Shown piece after piece: positions 15,567 through 25,324 of a DNA stretch of 64,000 nucleotides. The position numbers and the translations under genes were made by a program. The notes below the pieces were generated by a model. It was not told where the DNA came from. It worked only from the letters and a program-made list of their open reading frames with translations, and did no database searches. Each line of letters starts with the position of its first letter. Position 1 is the first letter of the stretch. The stretch is from Sabulicella rubraurantiaca (GTDB lineage: Bacteria; Pseudomonadota; Alphaproteobacteria; Acetobacterales; Acetobacteraceae): contig NZ_JAFEUU010000007.1 in NCBI RefSeq assembly GCF_017355885.1, positions 1 to 64,000 of the forward strand. Reading direction: 5' to 3'.

Positions 15567-17780
15567 TCAGTGCTGCGTCGCGCCTCCACGGCGGCCGCGG
15601 GCAGCCTTCTGCTTCGGCTCGTAGCCGCCTCCGCCCGGGCCCAAGGGCTTCGGCTTCCAGTCTTTCTTGGCGCTGGCGCGCGGCGTCTCGGCCTGAAGCG
15701 ACCGCCCAGCGAGGTTGGGCGCCAGGGCGCCGTCGAGCCCAAGCTCCATCGCCTCCAGCCGCTTGATCTCGTCGCGGTAGCGGGCAGCCGCCTCGAACTC
15801 CAGGTCGGCGGCGGCGGCACGCATCTTCTTCTCCATCTCCGCGATGGCAGCGCGGAGGTCCTTGCCGACGAACTGCGCCGTGGCGTCGCCCTCCACCGCC
15901 TCGACGGTGACGTAGTCGCCCTGGGACACGTCCTTCAGCACGTCCGCGATCTCGCGCCGGATGGTCTGCGGCGTGATGCCGTGTTCCGTGTTCCAAGCGA
16001 TCTGCTTGGCGCGGCGGCGCTCCGTTTCCTCCAGCGCACCGCGCAGGCTGTCCGTCATCCGGTCGGCATAGAGCACCACCCGACCCTCGGCGTTGCGCGC
16101 CGCGCGGCCGATGGTCTGGATCAGCGAGGTGCGAGAGCGGAGGAAGCCTTCCTTGTCCGCGTCCAGGATGGCGACCAGCGAGCATTCGGGGATGTCCAGC
16201 CCCTCGCGCAGCAGGTTGATGCCCACCAGCGCGTCGAAGACGCCGCGCCGGAGGTCGCGGATGATCTCGATGCGCTCAAGCGTGTCCACGTCCGAGTGGA
16301 GGTAACGGACCTTCACCCCCATCTCGGTGAGGTATTCGGTCAGCTGCTCGGCCATCTTCTTGGTGAGCGTCGTGATGAGGACGCGCCCGCCCTTGGCCGC
16401 CTGCGCCTTGCACTCGGCCAGCAGGTCGTCCACCTGCCCCTCGACCGGACGGATCTCGCAGACCGGGTCCACGAGGCCGGTGGGGCGGATCACCTGCTCG
16501 GCGAAGACGCCGCCCGTCCGCTCCATCTCCCAAGACCCCGGCGTGGCGGAAACGAAGACCGTCTGTGGCCGGAACGCGTCCCACTCCTCGAACTTGAGGG
16601 GGCGGTTATCAGTGCAGGAGGGAAGGCGGAACCCGTATTCCGACAGGATGGATTTGCGCGCGAAGTCGCCCCGGTACATGCCGCCGATCTGCGGCACGGT
16701 GACGTGACTCTCATCCACCACCAGCAGCGAACCCTCGGGCAGGTATTCGAACAGGGTCGGCGGCGGCTCGCCCGGATTACGGCCGGACAGGTAGCGCGAA
16801 TAGTTCTCGATCCCTTTGCAGGAACCGGTCGTCTCCATCATCTCGATGTCGAAGGTGGTGCGCTGCTCCAAGCGCTGGGCTTCCAGCAGCTTGCCCTCCC
16901 GCTCCAGCTCCTGGAGGCGCTCCTTCAGCTCCAGCTTGATGCGGCCGATGGCCTGGGTCAGCGTCGGGCGCGGCGTGACGTAGTGGCTGTTGGCGTAGAC
17001 CGAGAGACGGTCGAAATCGCCCGTGATCTCACCGGTCAGCGGATCGAACTCGCGCAGATCCTCGATCTCGTCGCCGAACAGGGTGATGCGCCAGGCGCGG
17101 TCCTCCAGATGGGCTGGCCAGATATCCACGCTCTCGCCGCGGATGCGGAAGCAGCCACGCTGGAAGGCGGCGTCGTTGCGGCGGTATTGCTGCTCGACCA
17201 GGCCCTTCACCAGCGCGTCGCGCGCGATGGAGCCGCCGCGCTCCAGCTTCACCACCATGTTGGAGTAGGTCTCGACCGAGCCGATGCCGTAGATGCAGGA
17301 GACGGAAGCGACGATCACCACGTCCCGCCGCTCCAGCAGCGCCTGGGTGGCGCTGTGGCGCATCCGGTCGATCTGCTCGTTGATCATCGAGTCCTTCTCG
17401 ATGTAGGTGTCCGTGCGCGGGACATAGGCCTCCGGCTGGTAGTAGTCGTAGTAGGAGACGAAGTACTCGACCGCATTGTTGGGGAAGAAGGACTTCATCT
17501 CCCCATAGAGCTGCGCCGCCAGCGTCTTGTTGGGCGCCAGCACCAGGGTCGGGCGCTGCACCGCCTCGATCACCTTTGCCATGGTGTAGGTCTTGCCCGA
17601 GCCGGTGACACCGAGCAGCACCTGGTCCCGCTCCCCCTGCCCGATGCCGGAGATGAGGTCGCCGATGGCACGGGGCTGGTCGCCATTGGGCTCGAAGGGG
17701 CTCACCACCTCCAGCCGGGGTCCGTTGGCGGGGGGTGGGCGGCGGACCGGCTGGAACAGGACGGGGGCGAGCATGTTCAT
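15567..17780 (-). CDS. uvrB: UvrABC system protein B
   Basis: This 737-residue protein is the damage-verifying helicase of nucleotide excision repair. It works with UvrA to load on the lesion and with UvrC for incision. Walker A GVTGSGKT is at 57-64. The aromatic beta-hairpin that probes DNA ([13 protein letters not shown]) follows at about 108-121. The helicase motifs [15 protein letters not shown] and QTIGRAARN are all present. A C-terminal UVR domain ([18 protein letters not shown]) is followed by a basic low-complexity tail typical of alphaproteobacteria. Length is normal for the family. The ATG at 17780 is followed two codons later by another ATG, and either could be used. The antisense strand is also open over the whole length, a GC-bias effect. 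Confidence 0.98.
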   Translation of the reverse strand: MNMLAPVLFQPVRRPPPANGPRLEVVSPFEPNGDQPRAIGDLISGIGQGERDQVLLGVTGSGKTYTMAKVIEAVQRPTLVLAPNKTLAAQLYGEMKSFFPNNAVEYFVSYYDYYQPEAYVPRTDTYIEKDSMINEQIDRMRHSATQALLERRDVVIVASVSCIYGIGSVETYSNMVVKLERGGSIARDALVKGLVEQQYRRNDAAFQRGCFRIRGESVDIWPAHLEDRAWRITLFGDEIEDLREFDPLTGEITGDFDRLSVYANSHYVTPRPTLTQAIGRIKLELKERLQELEREGKLLEAQRLEQRTTFDIEMMETTGSCKGIENYSRYLSGRNPGEPPPTLFEYLPEGSLLVVDESHVTVPQIGGMYRGDFARKSILSEYGFRLPSCTDNRPLKFEEWDAFRPQTVFVSATPGSWEMERTGGVFAEQVIRPTGLVDPVCEIRPVEGQVDDLLAECKAQAAKGGRVLITTLTKKMAEQLTEYLTEMGVKVRYLHSDVDTLERIEIIRDLRRGVFDALVGINLLREGLDIPECSLVAILDADKEGFLRSRTSLIQTIGRAARNAEGRVVLYADRMTDSLRGALEETERRRAKQIAWNTEHGITPQTIRREIADVLKDVSQGDYVTVEAVEGDATAQFVGKDLRAAIAEMEKKMRAAAADLEFEAAARYRDEIKRLEAMELGLDGALAPNLAGRSLQAETPRASAKKDWKPKPLGPGGGGYEPKQKAARGRRGGATQH

Positions 17781-17833
17781 GGAACATAGATAGTCCGCCC
17801 GGTGGAGTTTTCACGCCCGGGCCACTTCGGGAA

Positions 17834-18685
17834 TCAGCGGGCGAAGGTGTCGCAGGCCGCCGCGTTCTCGGCCTGGAGGCCGCGCCGGAACCAGGAGACG
17901 CGCTGCTGGCTTGTCCCGTGCGTGAAGCTTTCCGGCACCACCGCGCCGCGCCCCTGCTGTAGCCGGTCATCGCCCACGGCGGCGGCGGCGTTCATCCCTT
18001 CCTCGATGTCGCCAGCTTCCAGGATGCCGCGCATCTGGTCAGCCCGCCTTGCCCAGAACCCGGCGAGGCAATCGGCCATCAGTTCCACCCGCACGGAGAT
18101 GGCATTAGCCTCGGCCCGGTCCTCGGCGCGGCGCTGCGCCTCCTGGGAGCGGGGAAGCAGGCCGAGGACGTTCTGGACGTGGTGTCCCACCTCATGCGCG
18201 ATGACATAGGCCTGGGCGAAATCGCCCCCGGCACCCATGCGCCGCTCCATGTCGCGGAAGAAGGACAGGTCGATATACACGCGCTTGTCGAGAGGGCAGT
18301 AGAACGGCCCCATCGCCGCCTGGGCGCCGCCGCAGCCCGACTGCACCGCGCCGGAGAACAGGACGAGTCGCGGCGCCTCGTATTCGCGGCCGGAGCGGCG
18401 GAACTCGGCGGTCCAGACATCCTCCGTGCTGGCCAGGACGCGGGACACGAAGCGGGCATGGGCGTCCTCGGCAGGCGGGCGCTCGGCCGGGGCTTGGCGC
18501 GAAGGCGGGGCGCCGCCATCCAGCTGGCTCAGGATCACCCCCGGGTCCACGCCCATGAACATCGCCAGCACCGCGACCACCAGCACCCCGATGCCACCGC
18601 CCGCGATGCCGCCGCGCCCCATGGAGAAGCCGCCGCCGCGACGGTCCTCGATGTGCTGGCTTTCACGTTCGTCATCCATCCGCAT
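17834..18685 (-). CDS. YpfJ-family neutral zinc metallopeptidase
   Basis: This is a 283-residue membrane-anchored protein. A Gly/Arg-rich cytoplasmic head is followed by one hydrophobic segment (about 28-48, GIGVLVVAVLAMFMG) and then a periplasmic domain with HEVGHH, the zinc ligands and catalytic Glu of this metallopeptidase family. Other family marks are GSGCG-like SGCGGAQAAMGPFYCP and FYCPLDKRVYIDLSFF. ELMADCLAGFW supplies the probable third zinc ligand. Substrate and physiological role are unknown. The promoter region is shared with the divergent RMF-like gene. The length fits the family. Confidence 0.9.
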   Translation of the reverse strand: MRMDDERESQHIEDRRGGGFSMGRGGIAGGGIGVLVVAVLAMFMGVDPGVILSQLDGGAPPSRQAPAERPPAEDAHARFVSRVLASTEDVWTAEFRRSGREYEAPRLVLFSGAVQSGCGGAQAAMGPFYCPLDKRVYIDLSFFRDMERRMGAGGDFAQAYVIAHEVGHHVQNVLGLLPRSQEAQRRAEDRAEANAISVRVELMADCLAGFWARRADQMRGILEAGDIEEGMNAAAAVGDDRLQQGRGAVVPESFTHGTSQQRVSWFRRGLQAENAAACDTFAR

Positions 18686-18750
18686 CGGAAGCGCCTCCTT
18701 GACCGTGCGGGAACGCAGGCGAGGCCCGTTGCGTTTGCGGGAGGGAGGGC

Positions 18751-19032
18751 ATGGCCTGTAAGGAAGGGGGCGGCGCGGCGATGGAGGATCAAGTGCCCGA
18801 GGACGTGGACCCCGAGGACCGCTTCGTCACCGACGACGCCTATGCGGCCGGCCGTGCCGCCTTCGCCGAAGGTGCCTCCGTGCTGGACAATCCGATGGCG
18901 CATACCGGGGATTGGGGCAAGGCGTGGTTCGCCGGTTGGCTGGACGCGCTGGCCGACACGGTAACCGGCCATGACCGGGGACGGCACGCCTTCGAGCGCC
19001 TGCTCCGGCATGACAAGGCGGAGCCGTTCTGA
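18751..19032 (+). CDS. Small RMF-like (ribosome modulation factor-like) protein
   Basis: This is a 93-residue acidic protein. The middle segment, AYAAGRAAFAEG, then NP, then WGKAWFAGWLDA, follows the spacing of the RMF/CrpP fold (AYxxGxxA...NPx...WxxGW). RMF binds 70S ribosomes and promotes dimerisation in stationary phase; whether this homologue does so is unknown. The acidic N-terminal extension (EDVDPEDRFVTDDA) is unlike the basic gammaproteobacterial RMF. GGGAGGGAGGG precedes the ATG at 18751, and AAGGAAGGGG precedes a second in-frame ATG at 18781. It lies directly upstream of lexA, on the same strand but before lexA's own promoter. Confidence 0.7.
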   Translation: MACKEGGGAAMEDQVPEDVDPEDRFVTDDAYAAGRAAFAEGASVLDNPMAHTGDWGKAWFAGWLDALADTVTGHDRGRHAFERLLRHDKAEPF

Positions 19033-19072
19033 ACCAAATCTGGGTGTGAATTTGGAACAGAGAGCCAACAAG

Positions 19073-19101
19073 TTGTTGACGCGTTCCGGGGAACCTATCT
19101 A
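19073..19101 (+). promoter_or_regulatory. lexA promoter
   Basis: TTGTTG at 19073-19078 and TATCTA at 19096-19101 are separated by 17 nt. The -10 element lies inside the LexA box, so bound LexA would block polymerase. A TTGACG shifted by 3 nt is an alternative -35. Confidence 0.55.
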
Positions 19102-19105
19102 GAAC
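19091..19105 (+). promoter_or_regulatory. LexA-binding SOS box of lexA
   Basis: GAAC-CTATCTA-GAAC is a perfect match to the alphaproteobacterial direct-repeat SOS box (GTTC-N7-GTTC on the other strand). It ends 30 nt before the lexA ATG and overlaps the -10 element. Autorepression of lexA through such a site is established in this class. Confidence 0.88.
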
Positions 19106-19135
19106 AGAAGGCGATTCGATGGGGAACCCCCGCCC

Positions 19136-19816
19136 ATGCTCACACGCAAGCAGCACGAACTTCTGATCTTTATCCACAAGCATTTTACGGCGACCGGCTT
19201 CTGCCCATCCTTCGAGGAGATGCGCGCCGCGCTGGACCTCAAGAGCAAGTCCGGCATCCACCGCCTGATCACGGCGTTGGAGGAGCGGGGCTTCCTGCGG
19301 CGGCGTGCCCATCGCGCCCGCGCCCTGGAAGTGGTGCGCCTGCCGGAGGAGCTGGCCCGTCCGCCCAAGGCCGAGGTCACGCAGCTGGACGCGGTTCGCG
19401 CCCAGCGCGCTGCTGTCGCCATGCGGCCCCAGCTCGGCCAGCTTCCCCTGATGGGACGCATCGCCGCCGGTACGCCGATCGAGGCGCTGCGCAACCCGGC
19501 GGAGACGGTGGAGGTTCCGGCGGACCTGATCGCGGGCGGCGAGCACTACGCGCTGGAAGTCTCCGGCGACTCCATGATCGAGGCCGGCATCCTGGATGGC
19601 GACATCGTGGTGATCCGCCAGGGCGAGACGGCGGAGAGCGGCGCCATCGTCGTCGCCCTGATCGACGAGCACGAGGTGACGCTGAAGCGCCTGCGCCAGC
19701 GCGGCAATTCCGTCGCGCTGGAGCCGGCGAACCAAGCCTATGAGACGCGCATTTTCGGCCCCGGCCGGGTGCGGGTGCAGGGCCGCCTCGTCGGGCTGAT
19801 CCGCAAGTACCACTGA
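19136..19816 (+). CDS. lexA: LexA repressor
   Basis: This 226-residue protein is the SOS regulator. It represses damage genes until RecA filaments trigger self-cleavage. The N-terminal winged helix-turn-helix spans about 1-70 and opens with [12 protein letters not shown]. The cleavage site is Ala111-Gly112 (RIAAGTP). The catalytic dyad is Ser146 in GDSM and Lys184 in VTLKRL. Length is typical for alphaproteobacteria, which have a longer linker than E. coli LexA. A perfect SOS box lies in its promoter, which supports autoregulation. It is transcribed away from the convergent nnrD gene. Confidence 0.97.
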   Translation: MLTRKQHELLIFIHKHFTATGFCPSFEEMRAALDLKSKSGIHRLITALEERGFLRRRAHRARALEVVRLPEELARPPKAEVTQLDAVRAQRAAVAMRPQLGQLPLMGRIAAGTPIEALRNPAETVEVPADLIAGGEHYALEVSGDSMIEAGILDGDIVVIRQGETAESGAIVVALIDEHEVTLKRLRQRGNSVALEPANQAYETRIFGPGRVRVQGRLVGLIRKYH

Positions 19817-19827
19817 CTGGGCGGGGC

Positions 19828-20712
19828 TCAGCCCCCGTCCAGCTCCGCGAGGATTCCCGGGAACTCGCCCGGGAGTTCCCGCGCGAGGTAGCCGACCGGC
19901 CCGACGCGCTGGGCCAGTTTTTCCCCCGCCACCGCATGGATGAACACGCCCCAGAGCGTGGCCAGCAACGGCGGTGCGCCACGCGCCATCAGCCCCGTGA
20001 TCGCCCCGGCCAGCGTGTCGCCGGAACCCGAGGTGGCCAGCCCGACATTCCCCCGCGCACAGGAAAAAGCGAGGCCCTGTGGCGTCGCCACGTAGGAACA
20101 GCCGCCCTTCATCACCACCACCGCACGGAAGCGCCGCGCCGCCTCGCGTGCCGCATCCAGCGGCTCGGCCTCCAGCTCCTCGCGCGGGCGGCCCAGCATC
20201 TGCGCCATCTCCCCGGCATGCGGCGTCAGGACGAGGCGCCCGGCATGGCGCCCGGCGGAATCCGGCTCCAGCGCGCACACCGCGGCAGCGTCGAGCAGGA
20301 TGCGCGGCTCGCCGGGCAGCTGGTCCAGCAGCGCGCGGGCCAGCGTGCCGGCCTCATCCGCATCCAGCATGCCGGGCCCGAAGGCGATGGCGTCGGCGCG
20401 CGCCGCGGCCTCCGACAGCCGTGGCGCGGCGGCGGGGGCAATCCCGCCTTCCGCGGTTTCCTCCAGCGCGATCACCCGTGCCTCCGGCATGGCAAGGGCA
20501 AGACCGGGCGCGACGGAAGCAACCGTCGCGACCTGCATCTTTCCAGCCCCTGCACGCAGCGCGCCCGTCGCGGCCAGCAGGATGGCCCCCGGCACTTCGA
20601 CACCGCCGCCTGCGACCAGCACCCGGCCGCGCTCATCCTTGCTGGCCGCGTCAGGCAAAGGCGGCAGCTTGTTGGCCCGCAGCCATTCAGGCGTGATCTC
20701 CGTGACGCTCAT
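19828..20712 (-). CDS. nnrD: ADP-dependent NAD(P)H-hydrate dehydratase
   Basis: This is a 294-residue YjeF C-terminal-type enzyme. It uses ADP or ATP to dehydrate damaged S-NAD(P)HX back to NAD(P)H. Family marks are GRVLVAGGG, then GAILLAATGALRAGAG and IAFGPGM, the LTPHAGEMAQMLG block, and ATSGSGDTLAGAI, whose Asp is the catalytic base. It lacks the N-terminal epimerase domain found in bifunctional Nnr, and no epimerase gene is nearby. The ATG overlaps the stop of the histidine phosphatase gene by 4 nt, so the two are probably co-transcribed. Confidence 0.93.
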   Translation of the reverse strand: MSVTEITPEWLRANKLPPLPDAASKDERGRVLVAGGGVEVPGAILLAATGALRAGAGKMQVATVASVAPGLALAMPEARVIALEETAEGGIAPAAAPRLSEAAARADAIAFGPGMLDADEAGTLARALLDQLPGEPRILLDAAAVCALEPDSAGRHAGRLVLTPHAGEMAQMLGRPREELEAEPLDAAREAARRFRAVVVMKGGCSYVATPQGLAFSCARGNVGLATSGSGDTLAGAITGLMARGAPPLLATLWGVFIHAVAGEKLAQRVGPVGYLARELPGEFPGILAELDGG

Positions 20713-21464
20713 CGTGCGCCCGTGACCTGGTCGGGCTCCGCCGTCACCGGCGCACCTTCCTCCTCCAGCGGCGCCACCCAGTTAGCGTGGACGAGGCGCA
20801 GCGATCCGTCGCGGCCACGCGTGGGGTCGAGGCGATACTCCGTCACCCCGCAATTCGGCACGTCGCCTTCCGCATCCACGGCAAGGATGGCGGCCTCGTC
20901 CATGTTCTCCAGCAGGTAGCGCATGCACAGCACCACGACCTGGTGCGCCACGACCAGCACGCGCTGCCCGGCATGGTGCAGCACGATGGTGTCGAGGGCA
21001 GAGCGCAGCCGCAGGATCACGTCGCACCAGCTCTCGCCGCCCGGCGGGCGGTGGTAGAATTTGCCCAGGATACGCCGGAACTCCGCCTGGTCCGGATGCA
21101 GCGCGGTGATGCCGTGCCGCGTCAGCCGGTCGAGGATGCCGAACTCCTTCTCGCGCAGCCTCTCATCCAGGCAGGGGCGCAGGGGCAGGCGGCCCGCCTC
21201 GGCGACGAGCTGCGCCGTCCGCAAGGCGCGGCGATAGGGCGAGCACAGGATCGCCTCCGGCCTTTCCTCCAGGGGCAACTGCCCGAACCAGCGGCCCAGG
21301 GCGCGCGCCTGCCTCTCGCCGAGGGGCGAAAGCGGGACGTCCACGTCGCGCCCGCCCGTCTCGATATGGGTGTGCCCGGCCTCATGGGCGGCGTCGCGGG
21401 CCACGTTGCCCAGGCTTTCGCCATGACGCACCACCCACAGAACTTCCGGCCAGCGCTGCGCCAT
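20709..21464 (-). CDS. Histidine phosphatase (phosphoglycerate mutase-like) family protein
   Basis: This 251-residue protein is of the histidine phosphatase superfamily. The phospho-accepting His lies in VVRHGESLGN near the N-terminus. Further family residues are SPLGERQARALG, then SPYRRALRTAQ, and a second His in VVAHQVVVLC. There is no signal peptide. The substrate is unknown; phosphoglycerate mutase itself is unlikely given the long C-terminal part. The ATG at 21464 is used because it sits directly before the catalytic block and follows a GGGGAAACC stretch. It is the first gene of a pair with nnrD, and divergent from the molybdenum hydroxylase operon. Confidence 0.88.
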   Translation of the reverse strand: MAQRWPEVLWVVRHGESLGNVARDAAHEAGHTHIETGGRDVDVPLSPLGERQARALGRWFGQLPLEERPEAILCSPYRRALRTAQLVAEAGRLPLRPCLDERLREKEFGILDRLTRHGITALHPDQAEFRRILGKFYHRPPGGESWCDVILRLRSALDTIVLHHAGQRVLVVAHQVVVLCMRYLLENMDEAAILAVDAEGDVPNCGVTEYRLDPTRGRDGSLRLVHANWVAPLEEEGAPVTAEPDQVTGAR

Positions 21465-21541
21465 CCTGGTTTCCCCACTTGTCAGCCCGGCAACGCCCGC
21501 GGCATCGGGGACGTTGCGCCCGCGACAGCGGAGCCTCCCCC

Positions 21542-22048
21542 ATGCCCGACGATCTTTCCCCGCGCGGTCCGGAGACGGTCGCACTTTCCCTCACCGTGAA
21601 CGGGACCTCCCACTCTCTGCACATCCCGGTCTGGACGACGCTGCTCGACCTGCTGCGCGAGGGGCTGGGCCTCACCGGCAGCAAGAAGGGCTGCGACCAC
21701 GGCCAATGTGGCGCATGCACCGTCATCCTGGACGGCAAGCGGGTGAATTCCTGTCTTGTCCTCGCCGCTAGCCGCGACGGCAGCGAGGTGCGGACGGTGG
21801 AAGGGTTGGCCAGCCCGGACGGTGCGCTGCACCCGCTGCAGGAGGCCTTCATCAAGCATGACGCCTTCCAGTGCGGCTACTGCACCCCCGGTCAGCTCTG
21901 CTCGGGCGTGGCGCTGCTGGAGGAGGGACATACGCGGACGGAGGAGGAAATCCGCGAGTGGATGAGCGGCAATCTCTGCCGCTGCGGCGCCTATCCCAAC
22001 ATCCTCGCCGCCATCCTTGAGGTCGCGCGCAAGGAGGGCCGGGCATGA
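21542..22048 (+). CDS. Molybdenum hydroxylase, 2Fe-2S subunit
   Basis: This is the 168-residue small subunit of a xanthine oxidase-family enzyme. A plant-type ferredoxin cluster ([16 protein letters not shown] plus NSC) comes first. A second 2Fe-2S domain follows, with QCGYCTPGQ and the CRCGAY pair. It passes electrons from the molybdenum centre to the FAD subunit. There is no twin-arginine leader, unlike periplasmic PaoA, so the complex should be cytoplasmic. Its stop overlaps the next ATG as ATGA. The start at 21542 is the ATG directly before the conserved region, with a GGAG-type site upstream. Confidence 0.93.
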   Translation: MPDDLSPRGPETVALSLTVNGTSHSLHIPVWTTLLDLLREGLGLTGSKKGCDHGQCGACTVILDGKRVNSCLVLAASRDGSEVRTVEGLASPDGALHPLQEAFIKHDAFQCGYCTPGQLCSGVALLEEGHTRTEEEIREWMSGNLCRCGAYPNILAAILEVARKEGRA

Positions 22049-23058
22049 GACCCTTCCATTACGAGCGCCCGCGCGGGCTGGAGGAGGCGATCGCCGGCAA
22101 GACGGAAGCGGCGCGCTTCCTGGGCGGCGGCACCAACCTCATCGACCTGATGAAATACGACGTGGAGCGGCCCGCGAGCCTGCTCGACCTGACGCGCCTC
22201 GAGGGGCTGCGCGAGGTGGAGCGGAACGGGGAGGGGGCGCTGCGCATCGGCGCGCTGGTGACAAATGCCGATGCAGCGGCGCATCCCCTGGTGCGGGAGC
22301 ATCACCCGCTGCTGGCCGATGCCATCCTGGCCGGGGCGACGGCGCAGCTTCGCAACATGGCGACCATGGGCGGCAACTTGCTCCAGCGTACGCGTTGCTA
22401 CTATTTCTATGACCGGCAGACGCCCTGCAACAAGCGCGAGCCGGGCACGGGCTGCCCGGCCAAAGACGGCGTCAACCGCATCCACGCCATCCTCGGCACG
22501 TCCGAGCACTGCATCGCCACCCACCCCTCTGACATGTGCGTGGCGCTGGCAGCGCTGGAGGCGGTGGTCGTCGTGCGCGGCCCGTCCGGCGAGCGCCGCA
22601 TCCGCATGGAGGATTTCCACCGCCTTCCCGGCGACACGCCCGAGCGCGACACGACCCTCGATGCACGCGAGGTGGTGACGGCGATCGAAATCCCTGCCGG
22701 GGATTATGGCCGCCACCACACCTACCTGAAGCTGCGCGACCGCCTCTCCTACGCCTTTGCGCTCGTTTCCGTCGCGGTGGCGATGGAACTCCGCGAGGGG
22801 CGCATTTCCCGCTTGCGGGTTGCCCTTGGCGGCGTCGCCCACAAGCCCTGGCGCGTGAAGGAGGCGGAGGCCTTGCTGGAAGGGCAGGCGCCGGAGGAGG
22901 AGTGCTTTGGGGCGGTGGCCGACCGGTTGCTGCAAGGCGCACGGGGCTATGGGCACAACGACTTCAAGATCGGTCTTGCCCGCCTTGCCATCGCGCGGGC
23001 GCTGCACCAGGCCGCCGCCGCCGCCCCCCAGTCCCATGTCGCGAAGCGGATCGCTTGA
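22045..23058 (+). CDS. Molybdenum hydroxylase, FAD-binding subunit with 4Fe-4S motif
   Basis: This is a 337-residue middle subunit of the CoxM/PaoB type. FAD-binding signatures are [14 protein letters not shown] and [13 protein letters not shown]. Four cysteines sit in an insertion ([30 protein letters not shown]), the pattern that holds an extra 4Fe-4S cluster in PaoB and 4-hydroxybenzoyl-CoA reductase beta subunits. That points to aldehyde or aromatic substrates rather than purines. Start and stop overlap the flanking subunit genes tightly, and all three form one operon. Confidence 0.92.
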   Translation: MRPFHYERPRGLEEAIAGKTEAARFLGGGTNLIDLMKYDVERPASLLDLTRLEGLREVERNGEGALRIGALVTNADAAAHPLVREHHPLLADAILAGATAQLRNMATMGGNLLQRTRCYYFYDRQTPCNKREPGTGCPAKDGVNRIHAILGTSEHCIATHPSDMCVALAALEAVVVVRGPSGERRIRMEDFHRLPGDTPERDTTLDAREVVTAIEIPAGDYGRHHTYLKLRDRLSYAFALVSVAVAMELREGRISRLRVALGGVAHKPWRVKEAEALLEGQAPEEECFGAVADRLLQGARGYGHNDFKIGLARLAIARALHQAAAAAPQSHVAKRIA

Positions 23059-23059
23059 G

Positions 23060-25324
23060 ATGATGCACCATCCCCTGATCGGCACCCCGCAGGACCGCGT
23101 GGATGGCCGCGCCAAGGTGACGGGCGCGGCGCGTTACGTCGCGGATTTCGAGACGGGCGCGGAGGTGCTGCACGCCCATGTGCTGAACAGTGCCATCGCC
23201 ACAGGCCGCATCCGCCGCATCGACACCTCGCGCGCCCTGGCCGTGCCGGGCGTGGTGGAGGTCTTCACGCACGAGAACCGGCCGCGCACCGCCTGGTTCT
23301 CCTCCGCCTACAAGGACGATGTCGGCCCGCCTGGCAAGCCGCTGCGCCCGCTCTACGACGCCAGCATCGCCTATAGCGGGGAGCCGGTGGCGCTGGTGGT
23401 GGCCGAGAGCTACGAGACGGCGCGCTATGCGGCGAACCTGATCGAGGTGGAGTACGAGGCGAAGCCGCACGAGACGGATCTGCTGAAGCAGCTTCCCAAT
23501 TCCTACGTGCCGAAGAAGCGCCGCAGCGGCATCAATCCGCCGCCGCGCCCCAAGGGCAGCGCGGCCTCGGCGCTGGAGAACGCGCCGGTGAAGCACGTGG
23601 CACGCTACCTCATCGCCGCCGAGCACCACAACCCGATGGAAACGCACGCGACCACCGTCATCCGCGAAGCGGACGGCAAGTTGCTCATCCACGACAAGAT
23701 CCAGGGCGCCTACGCCACCAAGCATTACGTGTGCAGCGTCTTCGGGCTTTCCGAGGATGCGGTGCGGGTGGTGTCTCCCTTCATTGGCGGCGCCTTTGGC
23801 TCCGGCCTGCGGCCGCATTACCAACTCTTCCTGGCGGTGATGGCGGCAATGGCCCTGGAGCGCTCGGTAAAGCTGGTGCTCACGCGCGACCAGCAATTCA
23901 CCATCGCCCACCGGCCGGAGACGTGGAACGAGATCGCCCTTGGCGCGAAGCCGGACGGCACCCTCTCCGCCATCCGGCACAAGGCCGTCGGCTCCACCTC
24001 GCGCTACGAGGACTATCAGGAGGCGGTGGTGAACTGGACCAACCTCCTCTACTCCGCGCCGGACGTGGAGTTGGAGTACGAGCTGGTCCAGCTCGACATC
24101 GAGACGCCGAGCGACATGCGTGCCCCCGGTGCGCCGCTCGGCGCCTTCGCGGCCGAGAGCGCGATGGATGAGCTGGCGGAGAAGCTGGGCGTGGATCCGC
24201 TGGCGCTGCGCCTGCACAACGACACCCAGATCGACGAGGTGATGAACAAGTACCACACCTCGAAGGAGCTGCGGGCCGCCTGCCAGCTGGGCGCCGAGCG
24301 CTTCGGCTGGCGCCACCGGCCACTCGCCCCGCGCTCCATGCGCCAGGGGCGGGAGCTGATCGGCTGGGGACTCGCCTTTGGTGCCTGGGAAGCGCAGATG
24401 CAGAAGCACGCGGCGCGCGTAATGCTGGATGCGGAGGGGCATTGCACCGTGGGCGTGGCCACCGCCGATCTCGGCACCGGGACCTACACCATCCTGGCGC
24501 AGATCGCCGCGGAGGCGCTGGGGCTTTCCATGAACAAGGTGACGGTGCTGCTGGGCGATTCCGCCCTGCCGCAGGCGCCCGTTTCCGGCGGCTCCTGGAC
24601 TGCTGCCTCCGCCGGCTCCGCCGTGCACGATGCCTGCGCCCGGCTGAAGGCGGAGCTGCTGCTGGCGGCGCAGACCCGGAACGACTCCCCCCTCGTGGGC
24701 GCGAAGCTGGAAGAGGTGATGTTCGACCGCGAGCGGATCGTGCTGATGCGTGACCCGATGCGCGCCGTCTCGCTCCAGGCCGCCTTCGCCGCCGGAGGGC
24801 GGCCGCGCATCGTCGCCGACGGGCAGGCGGGTCCGGACCAGCTGACGCAGCTTCGCTACTCCTCCCACACCCACTCGGCCGTCTTCGTCGAGGCGCGGGT
24901 GGACGAGGAGCTAGGCCAGGTGCGGGTGACGCGGGTGGTGAGCGCCGTGGCCGCCGGTCGTATCCTGAACCCCAAGACGGCGCGATCCCAGGTGGTGGGC
25001 GGCGTGGTCTGGGGCATCGGCATGGCGTTGCACGAGGAGGCGATGCCCGACCACAATCTTGGCCGCTGGATGAACCACAACATCGCCGAGTATCACATCC
25101 CCGTCCATGCCGACATTCACGAGATCGACGTGATCTTCGCGGAGGAGAAGGACCTCCTCACCAGTCCGCTTGGCGTGAAGGGGCTGGGCGAGATCGGCAT
25201 CGTCGGCACGGCGGCGGCGGTGGCGAACGCGGTGTGGCACGCGACCGGGCGCCGGGTGCGCGAATTGCCCATGACGATCGACAAGGTGCTGGGCCTCACC
25301 CCGGCACGCACGGAGGCCCGATGA
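23060..25324 (+). CDS. Molybdenum hydroxylase, molybdopterin-binding catalytic subunit
   Basis: This 754-residue large subunit holds the molybdenum cofactor and the substrate site. It opens with the family start (GTPQDRVDGRAKVTGAARY). The central cofactor region includes PFIGGAFGSGLRPHY. The C-terminal LGVKGLGEIG contains the catalytic Glu. Together with the 4Fe-4S-bearing FAD subunit it most resembles aldehyde oxidoreductases of the PaoC type; the substrate is not readable from sequence. Two adjacent ATGs (23060 and 23063) follow the stop of the FAD gene at once. The longer frame upstream overlaps that gene and is rejected. Cofactor insertion factors (XdhC-like) are not in the window. Confidence 0.93.
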   Translation: MMHHPLIGTPQDRVDGRAKVTGAARYVADFETGAEVLHAHVLNSAIATGRIRRIDTSRALAVPGVVEVFTHENRPRTAWFSSAYKDDVGPPGKPLRPLYDASIAYSGEPVALVVAESYETARYAANLIEVEYEAKPHETDLLKQLPNSYVPKKRRSGINPPPRPKGSAASALENAPVKHVARYLIAAEHHNPMETHATTVIREADGKLLIHDKIQGAYATKHYVCSVFGLSEDAVRVVSPFIGGAFGSGLRPHYQLFLAVMAAMALERSVKLVLTRDQQFTIAHRPETWNEIALGAKPDGTLSAIRHKAVGSTSRYEDYQEAVVNWTNLLYSAPDVELEYELVQLDIETPSDMRAPGAPLGAFAAESAMDELAEKLGVDPLALRLHNDTQIDEVMNKYHTSKELRAACQLGAERFGWRHRPLAPRSMRQGRELIGWGLAFGAWEAQMQKHAARVMLDAEGHCTVGVATADLGTGTYTILAQIAAEALGLSMNKVTVLLGDSALPQAPVSGGSWTAASAGSAVHDACARLKAELLLAAQTRNDSPLVGAKLEEVMFDRERIVLMRDPMRAVSLQAAFAAGGRPRIVADGQAGPDQLTQLRYSSHTHSAVFVEARVDEELGQVRVTRVVSAVAAGRILNPKTARSQVVGGVVWGIGMALHEEAMPDHNLGRWMNHNIAEYHIPVHADIHEIDVIFAEEKDLLTSPLGVKGLGEIGIVGTAAAVANAVWHATGRRVRELPMTIDKVLGLTPARTEAR

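Noticed and set aside
15570-17789. A 739-codon open frame on the strand opposite uvrB
   Set aside because: It exactly shadows uvrB, its translation is Leu/Arg/His-rich without domains, and long antisense frames are common in high-GC genes.
17782-17796. A GAAC-N7-GTCC repeat just before the uvrB start as an SOS box
   Set aside because: One half-site has two mismatches to the consensus; without comparative support it is not better than chance.
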